DNA of 64,000 bases. Source: an uncultured Bacteroidia bacterium. Its GTDB lineage: Bacteria; Bacteroidota; Bacteroidia; Bacteroidales; ML635J-15. A program made the translations under genes and the position numbers. Below, in pieces: positions 17,283-26,748 of this stretch (its first letter is position 1; every line of letters starts with the position of its first letter). Location: contig CACYQN010000006.1 of the NCBI GenBank assembly GCA_902776565.1, positions 254,133 through 318,132 of the forward strand. Reading direction: 5' to 3'. The notes under the pieces were generated by a model. That model did not search any database, was not told the origin of the DNA, and was given only the letters and a program-made list of their open reading frames with translations.

Positions 17283-20200
17283 ATGACAAAGAAGTTTTCC
17301 GAGTATAAGCAACTCGATTTATTTGAGATTAACAACGAAATGAAGGACCTCTGGGCAAAAGAGGACACCTTTCACAAGAGTATAGAAACCCGCGAAGGCT
17401 GCAAGCCTTTCATCTTCTTCGAAGGTCCGCCATCAGCAAACGGAATGCCTGGTATCCACCATGTTATGGCTCGTACAATCAAGGATGTCGTATGCCGCTA
17501 CAAGACTTTGACTGGTCACAAAGTTGACCGCAAGGCAGGTTGGGATACCCACGGTTTGCCAGTGGAACTCGGTGTGGAAAAGACTCTTGGCATCACCAAG
17601 GAGGACATCGGCAAGAAGATTTCCGTTAGCGACTACAACGACACCTGCCGTCGCGAAGTGATGAAATACACAAGCCACTGGACCGACCTTACAGAGCGTG
17701 TCGGCTACTGGGTTGACCTTGAAAATCCGTACATCACATACGATAACCGCTACATCGAGACTTTGTGGTGGCTGCTCAAGCAGTTGTACAACAAGAACTT
17801 GCTTTACAAGGGCTACACCATTCAGCCGTATTCGCCGGCTGCAGGTACCGGACTTAGCACCCACGAACTTAACCAGCCAGGTTGCTACCGCGATGTGAAG
17901 GACACAACCGTAACCGCTCAGTTCGCAATCGTTGACCCGAAGCCCGAAATGACTGGCTGGGGAAAACCTTATTTCATCGCTTGGACAACCACCCCATGGA
18001 CTTTGCCGTCGAACACCGCACTCTGCGTTGGCCGCAAGATTGAATATGTTGCAGTTCGCACCTATAATATGTATAATGGCGAGCCTGTTACCGTTGTTAT
18101 GGCAAAGGAAAGGGTTAACGCTTACTTGAATCCGCAGGGCGCAGAACTTCCGCTCGAGGAGTACAAGCACGGCGACAAGGTAATACCTTATAGAATAGTC
18201 GCCGAATACACTGGCGAAGACCTTCTCGATATGCGCTACGAGCAGATTTTCCCGTGGGTTAAGCCTGCCGATGGTGCTTTCCGCGTAATTCCGGGCGACT
18301 ATGTTACCACCGAGGACGGTACCGGTATCGTTCACATTGCTCCGACTTTCGGTGCCGACGATAACAAGGTTGCAAAGGCTGCTGGAATTCCGCCGCTGGT
18401 AATGATTATCAACAGCAAGGGCGATTTCCGTCCTATGGTCGACCGTACAGGAAAATTCTTCCTCATGAGCGACCTCGACCCCGAATTCGTAAAGAACAAT
18501 ATAAATGTTGACTTGTATTCGAAGTACGAAGGCTGTTTCGTTAAGAACGCCTACGATCCGAAGTACAATGTCGATGGAAAATACGACGCCGAAGCTGCTG
18601 CCAAGGACGAGGACTTGAACATCCGCCTTTGCATCGAGATGAAGCAGGACGGCAAGGCTTTCAAGATTGAAAAGCACTTGCACAACTATCCGCACTGCTG
18701 GCGTACAGACAAGCCCGTTTTGTACTATCCGCTTGATTCATGGTTTATTAAGTCAACAGCAATGCGCGACCGCATGATTGAACTCAACAAGACCATCAAC
18801 TGGAAACCGCAGAGCACTGGCGAAGGCCGTTTCGGAAAATGGTTGGAAAACCTTGTTGACTGGAACCTCAGCCGTTCGCGCTACTGGGGAACTCCGCTGC
18901 CAATTTGGAGTACCGAGGACGCAAGCGAACGCAAGTGCATAGGTTCTGTCGAGGAACTTTACGCCGAAATGGACAAGTCAATCGCCAAGGGATATATGAA
19001 GGAATATCCGTGGAAGAACTTCGAGGTTGGCAAATACACCAAGGAAAACTACGAAAACCTTGACTTGCATCGTCCGTATGTTGATGAGATTGTGCTTGTT
19101 GCATCGGATGGCCGCAAGATGTTCCGCGAACCCGACCTTATTGATGTTTGGTTCGATTCGGGTGCAATGCCTTACGCACAGTGGCATTATCCGTTCGAGA
19201 ACAAGGATAGGTTTGACAAGTTGTTCCCAGCTGACTTCATCGCTGAGGGCGTTGACCAGACACGCGGTTGGTTCTTCACATTGCACGCAATTGCAACAAT
19301 GATTTTCGACAGCGTAGCATACAAGAACATCATTTCCAACGGCTTGGTACTCGACAAGAACGGCAACAAGATGTCGAAGCGACTTGGCAATGCTGTAAAT
19401 CCGTTCGAAACTATCGACAAATATGGTGCCGACCCCGTTCGCTGGTATATGATTACCAACGCACAGGCTTGGGACAACCTCAAGTTCGACATTGCCGGAG
19501 TTGACGAGGTAAAGCGCAAATTCTTCGGAACTTTGTACAACACCTACAATTTCTTTGCAATGTACGCCAACACCGACAACTTCACCTACGCAGAACCCGA
19601 TGTTCCGTTCGAGAAGCGTCCCGAACTCGACCGCTGGATTCTCAGCTTGTTGAACACTTTGGTTAAGGAAGTCGGCGAGGCTTACGAAACTTACGAAAAT
19701 ACAAAGGCAGGCCGTCTGATTCAGACTTTCGTGATGGACCACCTGAGCAACTGGTATGTTCGTCTCGGCAGAAAGCGCTACTGGGGCGGCGAGTACGACG
19801 AGGACAAGATTTCGGCTTACCAGACACTTTATACTTGCTTGATAACCATTGCAAAGATTGCTTCGCCGATTGCTCCGTTCTATATGGACAAGATGTATCG
19901 CGACCTCAATGCCGTTACTGGCAAGGAAAACTACGAATCGGTTCATCTTGCTTATTTCCCGAAGGTTAACGAGCAGATAATCGACAAGAGCCTTGAGGAA
20001 AGGATGGAAATGGCACAGACTATTTCATCTATGATTCTCGGTTTGCGCCGCAAGGTCAGCATCAAGGTTCGCCAGCCGTTGCAGAAAATTATGGTTCCGT
20101 CGGTTTCGGACGACTTTGCAGAGCAAATGGCTAAGGTTGAGCAGATTATCAAGACCGAAACCAACATCAAGGAAATCCAGATTCTCGACGATTCGTCCGA

Positions 20201-20729
20201 TTTCTTGGTAAAGAAGATTAAGGCGAACTTCAAGGTTCTTGGTCCGCGTTACGGCAAGATTATGAAGCAGGTTGCAAATGCAATTTCGCAGATGTCGCAG
20301 AAGGACATTGCTTCGCTCGAGCGCAACGATAGCTTTACTTTGAATGTTGAAGGACAGGAAGTTGCAATAACAACTGCAGATGTCGAAATCAACTCCGAGG
20401 ACATTCCAGGATGGCTCGTTGCAAACGAAGGCAAATACACTGTTGCACTTGACATCAATGTAACGCCCGAACTCGTTGAGGAAGGTATTGCCCGCGAATT
20501 TGTCAACCGTATCCAGAACATCCGCAAAGACAGCAATTTCGACATTACCGACCGCATCCGCGTGAAAATCAGTTCAACAGCAGAACTCGACACCGCAGTC
20601 AACCATTACCGCGAGTACATCTGTGGTCAGACCTTGGCAAACTCAATCGAGATTGTTGCCAATGTTGAAAATGGTACTGAAATAGATGTTAATGATGTGA
20701 ATGTAAATATATTGGTTACAAAGGAATAG
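17283..20729 (+). CDS. ileS: Isoleucyl-tRNA synthetase
   Basis: A 1148-residue class Ia synthetase that charges tRNA-Ile. The HIGH-type motif is GIHHVMA at about residues 56-62, and the KMSKR motif is in NGNKMSKRLGN at about 696-706. Between them are the CP1 editing domain (TWTTTPWTLPSNTALCVG around 235-255 and GTGIVHIAPTFGADD around 345-360) and the WFDSGAMPYAQ segment. The C-terminal anticodon-binding region is of the long form found in eukaryotes and many Bacteroidetes, a type often associated with mupirocin resistance. The upstream TATTTTTG is the likely promoter and a clear terminator follows. Confidence 0.97.
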   Translation: MTKKFSEYKQLDLFEINNEMKDLWAKEDTFHKSIETREGCKPFIFFEGPPSANGMPGIHHVMARTIKDVVCRYKTLTGHKVDRKAGWDTHGLPVELGVEKTLGITKEDIGKKISVSDYNDTCRREVMKYTSHWTDLTERVGYWVDLENPYITYDNRYIETLWWLLKQLYNKNLLYKGYTIQPYSPAAGTGLSTHELNQPGCYRDVKDTTVTAQFAIVDPKPEMTGWGKPYFIAWTTTPWTLPSNTALCVGRKIEYVAVRTYNMYNGEPVTVVMAKERVNAYLNPQGAELPLEEYKHGDKVIPYRIVAEYTGEDLLDMRYEQIFPWVKPADGAFRVIPGDYVTTEDGTGIVHIAPTFGADDNKVAKAAGIPPLVMIINSKGDFRPMVDRTGKFFLMSDLDPEFVKNNINVDLYSKYEGCFVKNAYDPKYNVDGKYDAEAAAKDEDLNIRLCIEMKQDGKAFKIEKHLHNYPHCWRTDKPVLYYPLDSWFIKSTAMRDRMIELNKTINWKPQSTGEGRFGKWLENLVDWNLSRSRYWGTPLPIWSTEDASERKCIGSVEELYAEMDKSIAKGYMKEYPWKNFEVGKYTKENYENLDLHRPYVDEIVLVASDGRKMFREPDLIDVWFDSGAMPYAQWHYPFENKDRFDKLFPADFIAEGVDQTRGWFFTLHAIATMIFDSVAYKNIISNGLVLDKNGNKMSKRLGNAVNPFETIDKYGADPVRWYMITNAQAWDNLKFDIAGVDEVKRKFFGTLYNTYNFFAMYANTDNFTYAEPDVPFEKRPELDRWILSLLNTLVKEVGEAYETYENTKAGRLIQTFVMDHLSNWYVRLGRKRYWGGEYDEDKISAYQTLYTCLITIAKIASPIAPFYMDKMYRDLNAVTGKENYESVHLAYFPKVNEQIIDKSLEERMEMAQTISSMILGLRRKVSIKVRQPLQKIMVPSVSDDFAEQMAKVEQIIKTETNIKEIQILDDSSDFLVKKIKANFKVLGPRYGKIMKQVANAISQMSQKDIASLERNDSFTLNVEGQEVAITTADVEINSEDIPGWLVANEGKYTVALDINVTPELVEEGIAREFVNRIQNIRKDSNFDITDRIRVKISSTAELDTAVNHYREYICGQTLANSIEIVANVENGTEIDVNDVNVNILVTKE

Positions 20730-20764
20730 ACCCATAGGGTGATATAAAATAGTTTTTTTCATGG

Positions 20765-20794
20765 TGCCGATGGAGAAATTCATCGGCATTTTTT
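20765..20794 (+). terminator. Rho-independent terminator of ileS
   Basis: TGCCGATG/CATCGGCA stem with an 8-base loop followed by six Ts. Confidence 0.85.
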
Positions 20795-20810
20795 ATTATT
20801 GGTGTTCGCT

Positions 20811-20962
20811 GTCATTTCGGAAGCTAGTCGTAACACGCGAAACGGAACGAAGAGCGTTGTGAAGACTGCTATCCGTAATCTCCTTTTGTGTATTAATGGA
20901 AGATTCCGCATAAACGAACTCACAAGGCTCGTACCTGCGCCTGTTCGTTCAGTCTTGCGGAT
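20811..20962. repeat. Family B dispersed repeat, copy 2
   Basis: This copy lies in the roughly 370-bp gap between ileS and rplI. It shares with the other copies GTCATTTCGGAAGC at the left, ACGCGAAACGGAACG..AGCGTTGT, GATTCCGCATAAACGAACTC and the ending GTTCAGTCTTGCGG. The interior hairpin is partly degraded. Confidence 0.65.
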
Positions 20963-21042
20963 AATTTTTATTAATCCAGAACAGCAAATTGAGGTATGCT
21001 GGACCTAGCCGAAGTAAGCGCAGTAGAAAGTATCGAAGGGCA

Positions 21043-21078
21043 CAAAAAAAAGGGCAACGAATTAATTCATTGCCCTTT
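21043..21078 (-). terminator. Rho-independent terminator of the rpsF-rpsR-rplI operon
   Basis: On the minus strand AAAGGGCAA and TTGCCCTTT form a 9-bp stem followed by eight Ts, 20 bp after the rplI stop codon. Confidence 0.85.
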
Positions 21079-21097
21079 CATAATCTTATGAAAAAAT

Positions 21098-21550
21098 TTA
21101 TTCTGCTTCGGTGATAACGTTGAATGAGAAGTTAGCCTTGATGTTCTTGTAGAGGCGAACTGCTGCATTGTACTTACCAACTTCCTTAATCGACTTGTCC
21201 TTCATGAGGATGTTCTTGCGGTCGATTTCGAATCCCTTAGCTGCGAGTGCTTCAGCGAGCATAATGGTGTTGATTGAACCGAATATCTTACCAGTTGACG
21301 AAGTCTTGGTAGCGATAGTGAGTTCGAGTCCTTCCATCTTAGCTGCGAGTGCTTCAGCTTCTTCGCGGAGCTTAGCTTCCTTGTGTGCTCTCTGCTTCAT
21401 GTTTTCGGCATGAATTTTCTTTGCAGTTTCGGTAGCAAGGATAGCGTAACCTTGAGGAATGAGATAATTTCTTCCGTATCCGGGCTTTACATTAACGATG
21501 TCGTCTCTGTGTCCTAAGTTTTCTACGTCTTGTTTAAGTATGATTTCCAT
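21098..21550 (-). CDS. rplI: 50S ribosomal protein L9
   Basis: A 150-residue ribosomal protein of normal length. The N-terminal RNA-binding signature is complete (DVENLGHRDDIVNVKPGYGRNYLIP, residues 7-31), followed by the long connecting helix rich in K and E and the C-terminal domain with FGSINTIMLAEAL. It is the last gene of the rpsF-rpsR-rplI operon, 17 bp after rpsR. Confidence 0.97.
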   Translation of the reverse strand: MEIILKQDVENLGHRDDIVNVKPGYGRNYLIPQGYAILATETAKKIHAENMKQRAHKEAKLREEAEALAAKMEGLELTIATKTSSTGKIFGSINTIMLAEALAAKGFEIDRKNILMKDKSIKEVGKYNAAVRLYKNIKANFSFNVITEAE

Positions 21551-21567
21551 TTCTATTCCTCCTTTAA

Positions 21568-21837
21568 TTATTTCATCATATCGGTTACGTATGGCAACAA
21601 TGCAAGGTGTCTAGCTCTCTTGACAGCCTGAGCGACTTTGCGGTGGTACTTCAACGAAGTTCCGGTCAAGCGGCGAGGCAAAATCTTACCCTGTTCGTTC
21701 AAGAATTTCTTGAGGAACTGCGGGTCCTTGTAGTCAACATATTTAATGCGGCTTCTGAGGAAGCGGCAATATTTTTTCTTCTTTACTTCAACTGCCAATG
21801 GAGTCAAGTATCTGATTTCTGAATTGTTCTGTGCCAT
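21568..21837 (-). CDS. rpsR: 30S ribosomal protein S18
   Basis: An 89-residue S18 protein. It has the family pattern [20 protein letters not shown] followed by [32 protein letters not shown]. The single N-terminal cysteine does not form a complete zinc-binding CxxC set. It partners S6 on the platform of the 30S subunit. It begins 2 bp after rpsF, the standard arrangement in bacteria. Confidence 0.97.
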   Translation of the reverse strand: MAQNNSEIRYLTPLAVEVKKKKYCRFLRSRIKYVDYKDPQFLKKFLNEQGKILPRRLTGTSLKYHRKVAQAVKRARHLALLPYVTDMMK

Positions 21838-21839
21838 AA

Positions 21840-22187
21840 TTATTCCTCCACCTTTTTAGTTTCCTGTTCTCTTCTCTTCTTTTCGCTGTAAGCTACTGCG
21901 TGCTTGTCCATCTTGAAGGTAAGGAAGCGCATAATCTTTTCATCACGTCTGTACTCGGTTTCGAGCTTGTTGATGAAAGCACCTTCTGCCTTGAATTCAA
22001 ACAAGTGGTAGAAGCCTGTAGTTTTCTTCTGGATTGGGTAAGCCATTTTTCTTAATCCCCAGTCCTCTTCGTGTACCAACTCACCATTGTCGGTGATGTA
22101 CTTCTTGAACTTTTCAACCGTTTCCTTCATCTGTGGCTCAGACAAAACGGGAGTTGCAATGAAAACGGTTTCGTACTGATTAATCAT
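21840..22187 (-). CDS. rpsF: 30S ribosomal protein S6
   Basis: A 115-residue S6 protein with [17 protein letters not shown] at the start, the [25 protein letters not shown] core and the [18 protein letters not shown] strand, followed by a charged tail. It is the first gene of the operon, and its ATG lies about 56 bp from the -7 box. Confidence 0.97.
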   Translation of the reverse strand: MINQYETVFIATPVLSEPQMKETVEKFKKYITDNGELVHEEDWGLRKMAYPIQKKTTGFYHLFEFKAEGAFINKLETEYRRDEKIMRFLTFKMDKHAVAYSEKKRREQETKKVEE

Positions 22188-22242
22188 AATCTTTAAAAAT
22201 CAATTTGTTAATAAATAAAATACTTTAAAATTTTTGTGGGAG

Positions 22243-22273
22243 CAAAAGTACAACATTTTTTTGAATTGACGAA
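22243..22273 (-). promoter_or_regulatory. Promoter of the rpsF operon
   Basis: On the minus strand TACTTTTG (22243-22250) is the -7 box; the -33 element is weak (TTCG-like). The roughly 50-nt leader is long enough for S6:S18 autoregulation, but no clear motif was identified. Confidence 0.55.
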
Positions 22274-22418
22274 ATATTCTTTCGCTTTTTTTGCCGACAA
22301 GCTCATATTAACATAACAATCTAATATCCAACAATATAACAATATCAAAAACGAATCACTTTGAATTCGCTGTCAACTTTAAGGTCGCGAAAACGAACAA
22401 ACAAGAACCAACAAGAAT

Positions 22419-22450
22419 TTTGCAGATAACATTGCAATGCCATAACTTTG
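22419..22450 (+). promoter_or_regulatory. Promoter of the hypothetical gene at 22477
   Basis: TTTG at 22419-22422, a 20-bp spacer and TAACTTTG at 22443-22450. Confidence 0.7.
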
Positions 22451-22476
22451 CCTCCGAAACGAAACAAAAAAATGCA

Positions 22477-23049
22477 ATGAATAAGAACTGTCCCGAAATA
22501 CTACAACTACGCCGCGACATAGAGTTGTCGGTGCAACGCAACATCAACACGCCTGCCGACTTTGAATTCCTGTCGGGGGTAATATGGGAACGCACCAAGA
22601 CATCAATAAGCACCTCGACACTAAAGCGACTGTGGGGCTACATCGACGGAGCCGACAACACAAGGCAATGTACGCTGGAACTGCTGTCGAAAACTCTCGG
22701 TTACAAAAGCTGGAAAGATTACACCGAACATCTTGCAAACACCAACCCTGAGCAGTCGGATTTCCTGAAGGACGGAAAGCATATCTGCACCGACAACCTA
22801 TCAATTGGCGACACATTGGAATTAAAATGGCTGCCAAACCGTATATGTATTATAAGGTATCTCGGCAAATACAAATTCATAATCGACAAGGCAGAAAACA
22901 CCAAGTTAAGCGAGGGCGACTCGTTCTGCTGCCGCTTCTTCATTGTTGGCCAACCTCTTTACATCGACAACTTGATTCACAACAACGAAATGCCGACAGC
23001 CTACGTCATCGGAAAACGCGACGGACTGACAAGCATTGATAAAAAGTAA
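22477..23049 (+). CDS. Conserved Bacteroidales hypothetical protein, possible regulator
   Basis: A 190-residue cytoplasmic protein. The N-terminal 90 residues match a pattern recurrent in Bacteroidales proteins of unknown role: RRDIELSVQRNINTPADFEFLSGVIWERT, ISTSTLKRLWGYIDG and LGYKSWKDYTEHL. The serine/threonine-rich STSTLKRLWGY helix resembles a DNA-recognition helix of the kind seen in helix-turn-helix proteins. The C-terminal half (from about 100) looks like a small beta-barrel ligand or interaction domain (DTLELKWLPNRICIIRYLG, DSFCCRFFIVGQPLYIDNL). The start at 22477 is chosen because an upstream ATG frame begins within the promoter. A regulator is possible, but no function can be assigned. 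Confidence 0.7.
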   Translation: MNKNCPEILQLRRDIELSVQRNINTPADFEFLSGVIWERTKTSISTSTLKRLWGYIDGADNTRQCTLELLSKTLGYKSWKDYTEHLANTNPEQSDFLKDGKHICTDNLSIGDTLELKWLPNRICIIRYLGKYKFIIDKAENTKLSEGDSFCCRFFIVGQPLYIDNLIHNNEMPTAYVIGKRDGLTSIDKK

Positions 23050-23139
23050 AAGAACTCCAGTCCCATATCTAAAATATTTGTTAACAGCAATTGCCCTTTC
23101 GTAATTATTGCTTAACTTTACGCCAAATTTTCATCTGGA

Positions 23140-23733
23140 ATGAAAAGGTGCATATTTGCAATATTACTCACAGTGCTGGCATTGTCGGTTTTCGGGCAGA
23201 ACGAGACGCTATATCTCTACGAGCCTGACTCATCGGCACTTGTAAAGACAAAGCACGACAAGGAATCGCATTTTGTAAGCCGAATCAGCACAGGCGTATC
23301 TGTCGGCGGTTTTGGCGGACATGCATTCGGAACCGGCTTTGTTGCACCAGAATTCGGCTACAAGGTAACAGACAAGTTCACCGTATCGGGTGGCTTTGCT
23401 GTCTCCTACTCCATGTTTTCGGCATCGGCAAATTCAGAAAGCAGAAGTCCGTACGGATTCCCACGATACACGCTGTTTGCCAAAGGCTCGTACTCGCTTA
23501 CGCCAAAGATTAACATATATGGCGCGGCTGCCGTAAGTTTCTGCGACTACTACAACAAGACTTCGTTCTCAGGCTACTTCGGCGCCGACTACAAGATAAC
23601 TGAGAAATCGACAATCAGCATTGCGGTAAGCGTACGTAAAGGAAATCACCCGCTGATGCCCGAATACGGACTATACCCGATGGCTCCTACAACATTTTCA
23701 CCGATGTTCCAAAATGAACTCTTCGCTAGATAA
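23140..23733 (+). CDS. Putative outer-membrane beta-barrel protein
   Basis: A 197-residue secreted protein with a signal peptide cleaved near SVFGQ-N (residue 20). The mature part is a run of alternating hydrophobic/polar strands rich in glycine and aromatic residues (VSVGGFGGHAFGTGFVAPEF, FTVSGGFAVSYSMFSA, YGAAAVSFCDYY), typical of an eight-stranded porin-like barrel of the OprF/OMP_b-brl type. It ends in FAR. No specific family was recognised. A TAACTTTA box at 23113-23120 with ATTG 19 bp upstream is the probable promoter. The gene overlaps the following radical SAM gene by 20 bp, which implies co-transcription, although no functional link is apparent. Confidence 0.7.
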   Translation: MKRCIFAILLTVLALSVFGQNETLYLYEPDSSALVKTKHDKESHFVSRISTGVSVGGFGGHAFGTGFVAPEFGYKVTDKFTVSGGFAVSYSMFSASANSESRSPYGFPRYTLFAKGSYSLTPKINIYGAAAVSFCDYYNKTSFSGYFGADYKITEKSTISIAVSVRKGNHPLMPEYGLYPMAPTTFSPMFQNELFAR

Positions 23734-25612
23734 CAAACGTAACGGCAAGGAGATTCAACGCACCAACATCCTCGACTATTTTCCGACTTCAGTCAAGGAA
23801 CTGAAGGCTTTTGGCTGGGACTATATCGATGTTATCCTCGTCAGCGGAGATGCTTTTGTTGACCATCCGTCGTTCGGACCGGCAGTGATAGCAAGGGTTT
23901 TGCAGAACGCAGGCTACCGTGTGGCAGTAATTCCACAGCCCAACTGGCAGGACGACCTCCGCGACTTCCGCAAGTTCGGTGCGCCTCGGCTATTTTTTGG
24001 CGTTTCGGCAGGAAACATCGACAGCATGCTCAACCACTACACCGCAAACAAGCGTCTCCGTAGCGACGATGCCTACACTCCTGGCGGACAAAGCGGTCAC
24101 CGTCCCGACTACGCAACCAAGGTTTACTGCCAGATACTGAAGGACATATATCCCGACACTCCAATCGTAATCGGTGGAATTGAAGCCTCTATGCGCCGCT
24201 TCGCCCACTACGACTACTGGCAGGACAGAATACTGAGTTCGATGCTTGAAATGTCGGGGGCTGACATACTTTGCTACGGAATGTCGGAAAAGTCGATTGT
24301 GGAAGTCGCCGACCACATAAACCGCGACGGACATCACTACAACTGCTTCAACATAAGGCAGATTGCCTACCTAAGCGACGAAAACGACAAAAAGAAGGAC
24401 GATATAGAACTTCACTCCTACGCCGAAATCCTTGCCGACAAACGCAACTACGCCGAAAACTTCGTCATCGTTGAACGCGAAGCCAACTCGTTCACCAACA
24501 GGCGAATAACCCAGCAACTGGAACATTCGAAGCTTATCGTAAACCCAACATACGAACCGCTTTCGGAAAGCGAAATGGACAACATATATGCACTGCCATT
24601 CACCAGACTTCCGCATCCGCGCTACAACGGCAAACCCGACATTCCTGCCTACGAAATGATAAAGAACTCGGTGACAATACATCGCGGATGTTTCGGCGGA
24701 TGCTCGTTCTGCACCATAGCGGCACATCAGGGCAAGCAAATTTCGAGTCGTTCCGAGAAATCCATAATCGCAGAACTGGAACGCATTTCGCAGATGCCAA
24801 ACTTCAAGGGACACATTTCCGACATCGGCGCTCCGTCGGCAAACATGTACCGCATGCACGGCAACGACGAAGAACTCTGCCGAAAATGCAAACGACCCTC
24901 GTGCATTACTCCTAAGATTTGTCCGAACCTCAACACATCGCACGAAGGACTTTGCAAACTTTACCGAAAAGCTCTGGAAGTCAAAGGCATAAAGAAAATC
25001 AGCATAGGCAGTGGAATACGCTACGACATAGCCCTGCACAAGACAGGAAATGCCGAAACCGACCGCATAAACGAGGAATACCTCGAACTCGTAATTTCAA
25101 AGTTCGTGTCGGGACGACTGAAAGTAGCGCCAGAACACACTTCGCCCAAAGTGCTGGAACTAATGCGCAAGACACCTTTCGACAAGTTCGGGGAACTGAA
25201 AGCCCTCTTCGACCGCACAAACAAGAAATATGGTCTTAAACAACAACTTATCCCCTATTTTATCTCGGCTCACCCGGGCTGTAAGGAAGAAGATATGGCC
25301 GAACTTATGGCGCAAATCAGCGACCTCGGCATTTGTCCCGAACAGGTGCAAACCTTCACCCCCACCCCGATGACGCTTTCGACCGTGATGTACTACACCG
25401 AACTGAATCCATACACAATGGAAAAGGTTTATGTGCCAAAGTCGCGCGAAGAACGTGAAAATCAGAATATGTACTTTTTCTGGTACACTCCCGACGCACG
25501 CAAAAAGATTGAAAAACGGTTGCAGCAGCTCGGTCGCAACGACATACTAAAGAAAATGAAAGGAAACAAAAATAACAACAGTCACCCTAAAAGAATAACT
25601 ACCAATGGCTAA
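23714..25612 (+). CDS. ygiQ: YgiQ family radical SAM protein (UPF0313)
   Basis: A 632-residue YgiQ-type radical SAM protein. An N-terminal domain (about 10-300) with DYFPTSVKELKAFGWDYIDVILVSGDAFVDHPSFG precedes the radical SAM domain, whose CxxxCxxC motif is C326, C330 and C333 (CFGGCSFC). A C-terminal region has HPGCKEEDM, QVQTFTPTPMTLSTVMYYT and NPYTMEKVYVPKS. The length and order match E. coli YgiQ. A second cysteine cluster, CRKCKRPSC...CPN near residues 390-410, may bind another metal. The reaction is unknown. It overlaps both neighbours (20 bp upstream, 8 bp downstream). Confidence 0.93.
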   Translation: MNSSLDNKRNGKEIQRTNILDYFPTSVKELKAFGWDYIDVILVSGDAFVDHPSFGPAVIARVLQNAGYRVAVIPQPNWQDDLRDFRKFGAPRLFFGVSAGNIDSMLNHYTANKRLRSDDAYTPGGQSGHRPDYATKVYCQILKDIYPDTPIVIGGIEASMRRFAHYDYWQDRILSSMLEMSGADILCYGMSEKSIVEVADHINRDGHHYNCFNIRQIAYLSDENDKKKDDIELHSYAEILADKRNYAENFVIVEREANSFTNRRITQQLEHSKLIVNPTYEPLSESEMDNIYALPFTRLPHPRYNGKPDIPAYEMIKNSVTIHRGCFGGCSFCTIAAHQGKQISSRSEKSIIAELERISQMPNFKGHISDIGAPSANMYRMHGNDEELCRKCKRPSCITPKICPNLNTSHEGLCKLYRKALEVKGIKKISIGSGIRYDIALHKTGNAETDRINEEYLELVISKFVSGRLKVAPEHTSPKVLELMRKTPFDKFGELKALFDRTNKKYGLKQQLIPYFISAHPGCKEEDMAELMAQISDLGICPEQVQTFTPTPMTLSTVMYYTELNPYTMEKVYVPKSREERENQNMYFFWYTPDARKKIEKRLQQLGRNDILKKMKGNKNNNSHPKRITTNG

Positions 25613-26717
25613 GCTACTTTTCATACACTACAAGAAATCGGGAAATATCCTCGAAGGCGGCGAACAATGCACCACCCGCAACCGTTCGGCACTGGCAGAA
25701 ATTCTTGGCGATGACAACATAAACTCCTACCATATACACGAAGACAACGAAAAGAAAAGCCTGCTTACAATGATAGGCAGCGGCATACTTTCAATCTTCA
25801 ACTACTACTACGGCCTTTCGCCACGACGGGTAAAAAAGATTGTCGCGATGGCAATGGAATACGACTATGTCTTCATCGACCGCAGTGTATTCGGAATTAT
25901 TGCCAAGGCTCTGAAAAAGAATGGATACAAAGGCAAGATTATAACATTTTTCCACAATGTGGAAGTACCGTATTTCAAGGCAAAACTAAGCCACAACTGG
26001 CTTGCAAGGCTTTTCCTGCTTGGCTGCATCGACAGCAACGACAAGTATTCGTGCCAATACTCCGACAAGCTGATTGTGCTGAACGAACGCGACCGAAACG
26101 AAATAAAAACAAGGTACGGACGGCTTGCCGAGTCGGTAATCCCAATTTCGCTCGACGACAAATGCCAAAACAAGCCACAATCCCTAGAAATGACATCGGA
26201 AAAGCCACTCTGCATGTTCCTTGGTTCCTATTTCCCGCCCAACAACGAAGGCATTATCTGGTTTGCAAAAAATGTACTTCCGCATGTAAGCATTAGGATG
26301 AAAATCGTCGGAAAGGGAATGGCGCAACTGAGGAACGACGAACCCGAATTGTTGAAAAACATTGAAATCGTGAGCGATGCACCCGACTTGCAACCCTACT
26401 TTGCCGAAGCCGACATTATGGTACTGCCGATTTTTTCGGGTAGCGGAATGAAGGTTAAGACCTGCGAATCGCTCATGCACGGCAAAAATATCATCGGGAC
26501 AACAGAGGCTTTCGAAGGTTACGATGTTGATACTAAAAAGGTTGGTGGCGAATGCAATACGGCAGAAGAATTTATCGCACTGCTGAACGATTTTGCTCAG
26601 AATCCGAGACCAAAATTCAACGAACATTCGCGAAATGCCTTCCTCAAGAACTATTCTGAAGATGCTGTAATTGAAAAGTTTAGGGAAATATTTAGCGAAA
26701 ATTCAATGTCCAACTAA
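25605..26717 (+). CDS. GT-B glycosyltransferase (family 4-like)
   Basis: A 370-residue cytoplasmic glycosyltransferase. The N-terminal Rossmann-like domain contains KLLFIHYKKSGNILEGGEQ, a glycine-rich acceptor-binding loop. The C-terminal domain has the nucleotide-sugar site CMFLGSYFPPNNEGIIWFAKNVLP, PYFAEADIMVLPIFSGSGMKVKTCESLMHGKNIIGTTEAFEGYDV, matching the E-x7-E-type region of GT4 enzymes. It probably adds a sugar to a lipid-linked or LPS-type glycan. Donor and acceptor cannot be predicted. It is translationally coupled to ygiQ (8-bp overlap) and is followed closely by a family 2 glycosyltransferase, so together they look like part of a surface polysaccharide locus. Confidence 0.85.
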   Translation: MAKLLFIHYKKSGNILEGGEQCTTRNRSALAEILGDDNINSYHIHEDNEKKSLLTMIGSGILSIFNYYYGLSPRRVKKIVAMAMEYDYVFIDRSVFGIIAKALKKNGYKGKIITFFHNVEVPYFKAKLSHNWLARLFLLGCIDSNDKYSCQYSDKLIVLNERDRNEIKTRYGRLAESVIPISLDDKCQNKPQSLEMTSEKPLCMFLGSYFPPNNEGIIWFAKNVLPHVSIRMKIVGKGMAQLRNDEPELLKNIEIVSDAPDLQPYFAEADIMVLPIFSGSGMKVKTCESLMHGKNIIGTTEAFEGYDVDTKKVGGECNTAEEFIALLNDFAQNPRPKFNEHSRNAFLKNYSEDAVIEKFREIFSENSMSN

Positions 26718-26748
26718 TTTATTATCAGCATATAATATGCTACAAAAA

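Noticed and set aside
17433..18695. Minus-strand open frame of 420 codons opposite ileS
   Set aside because: It lies fully inside a strongly conserved synthetase gene, has no recognisable domain, and its valine- and cysteine-rich composition is that of an antisense shadow.
18978..19946. Minus-strand frame of 322 codons opposite ileS
   Set aside because: Antisense shadow of the same gene, with no promoter or domain.
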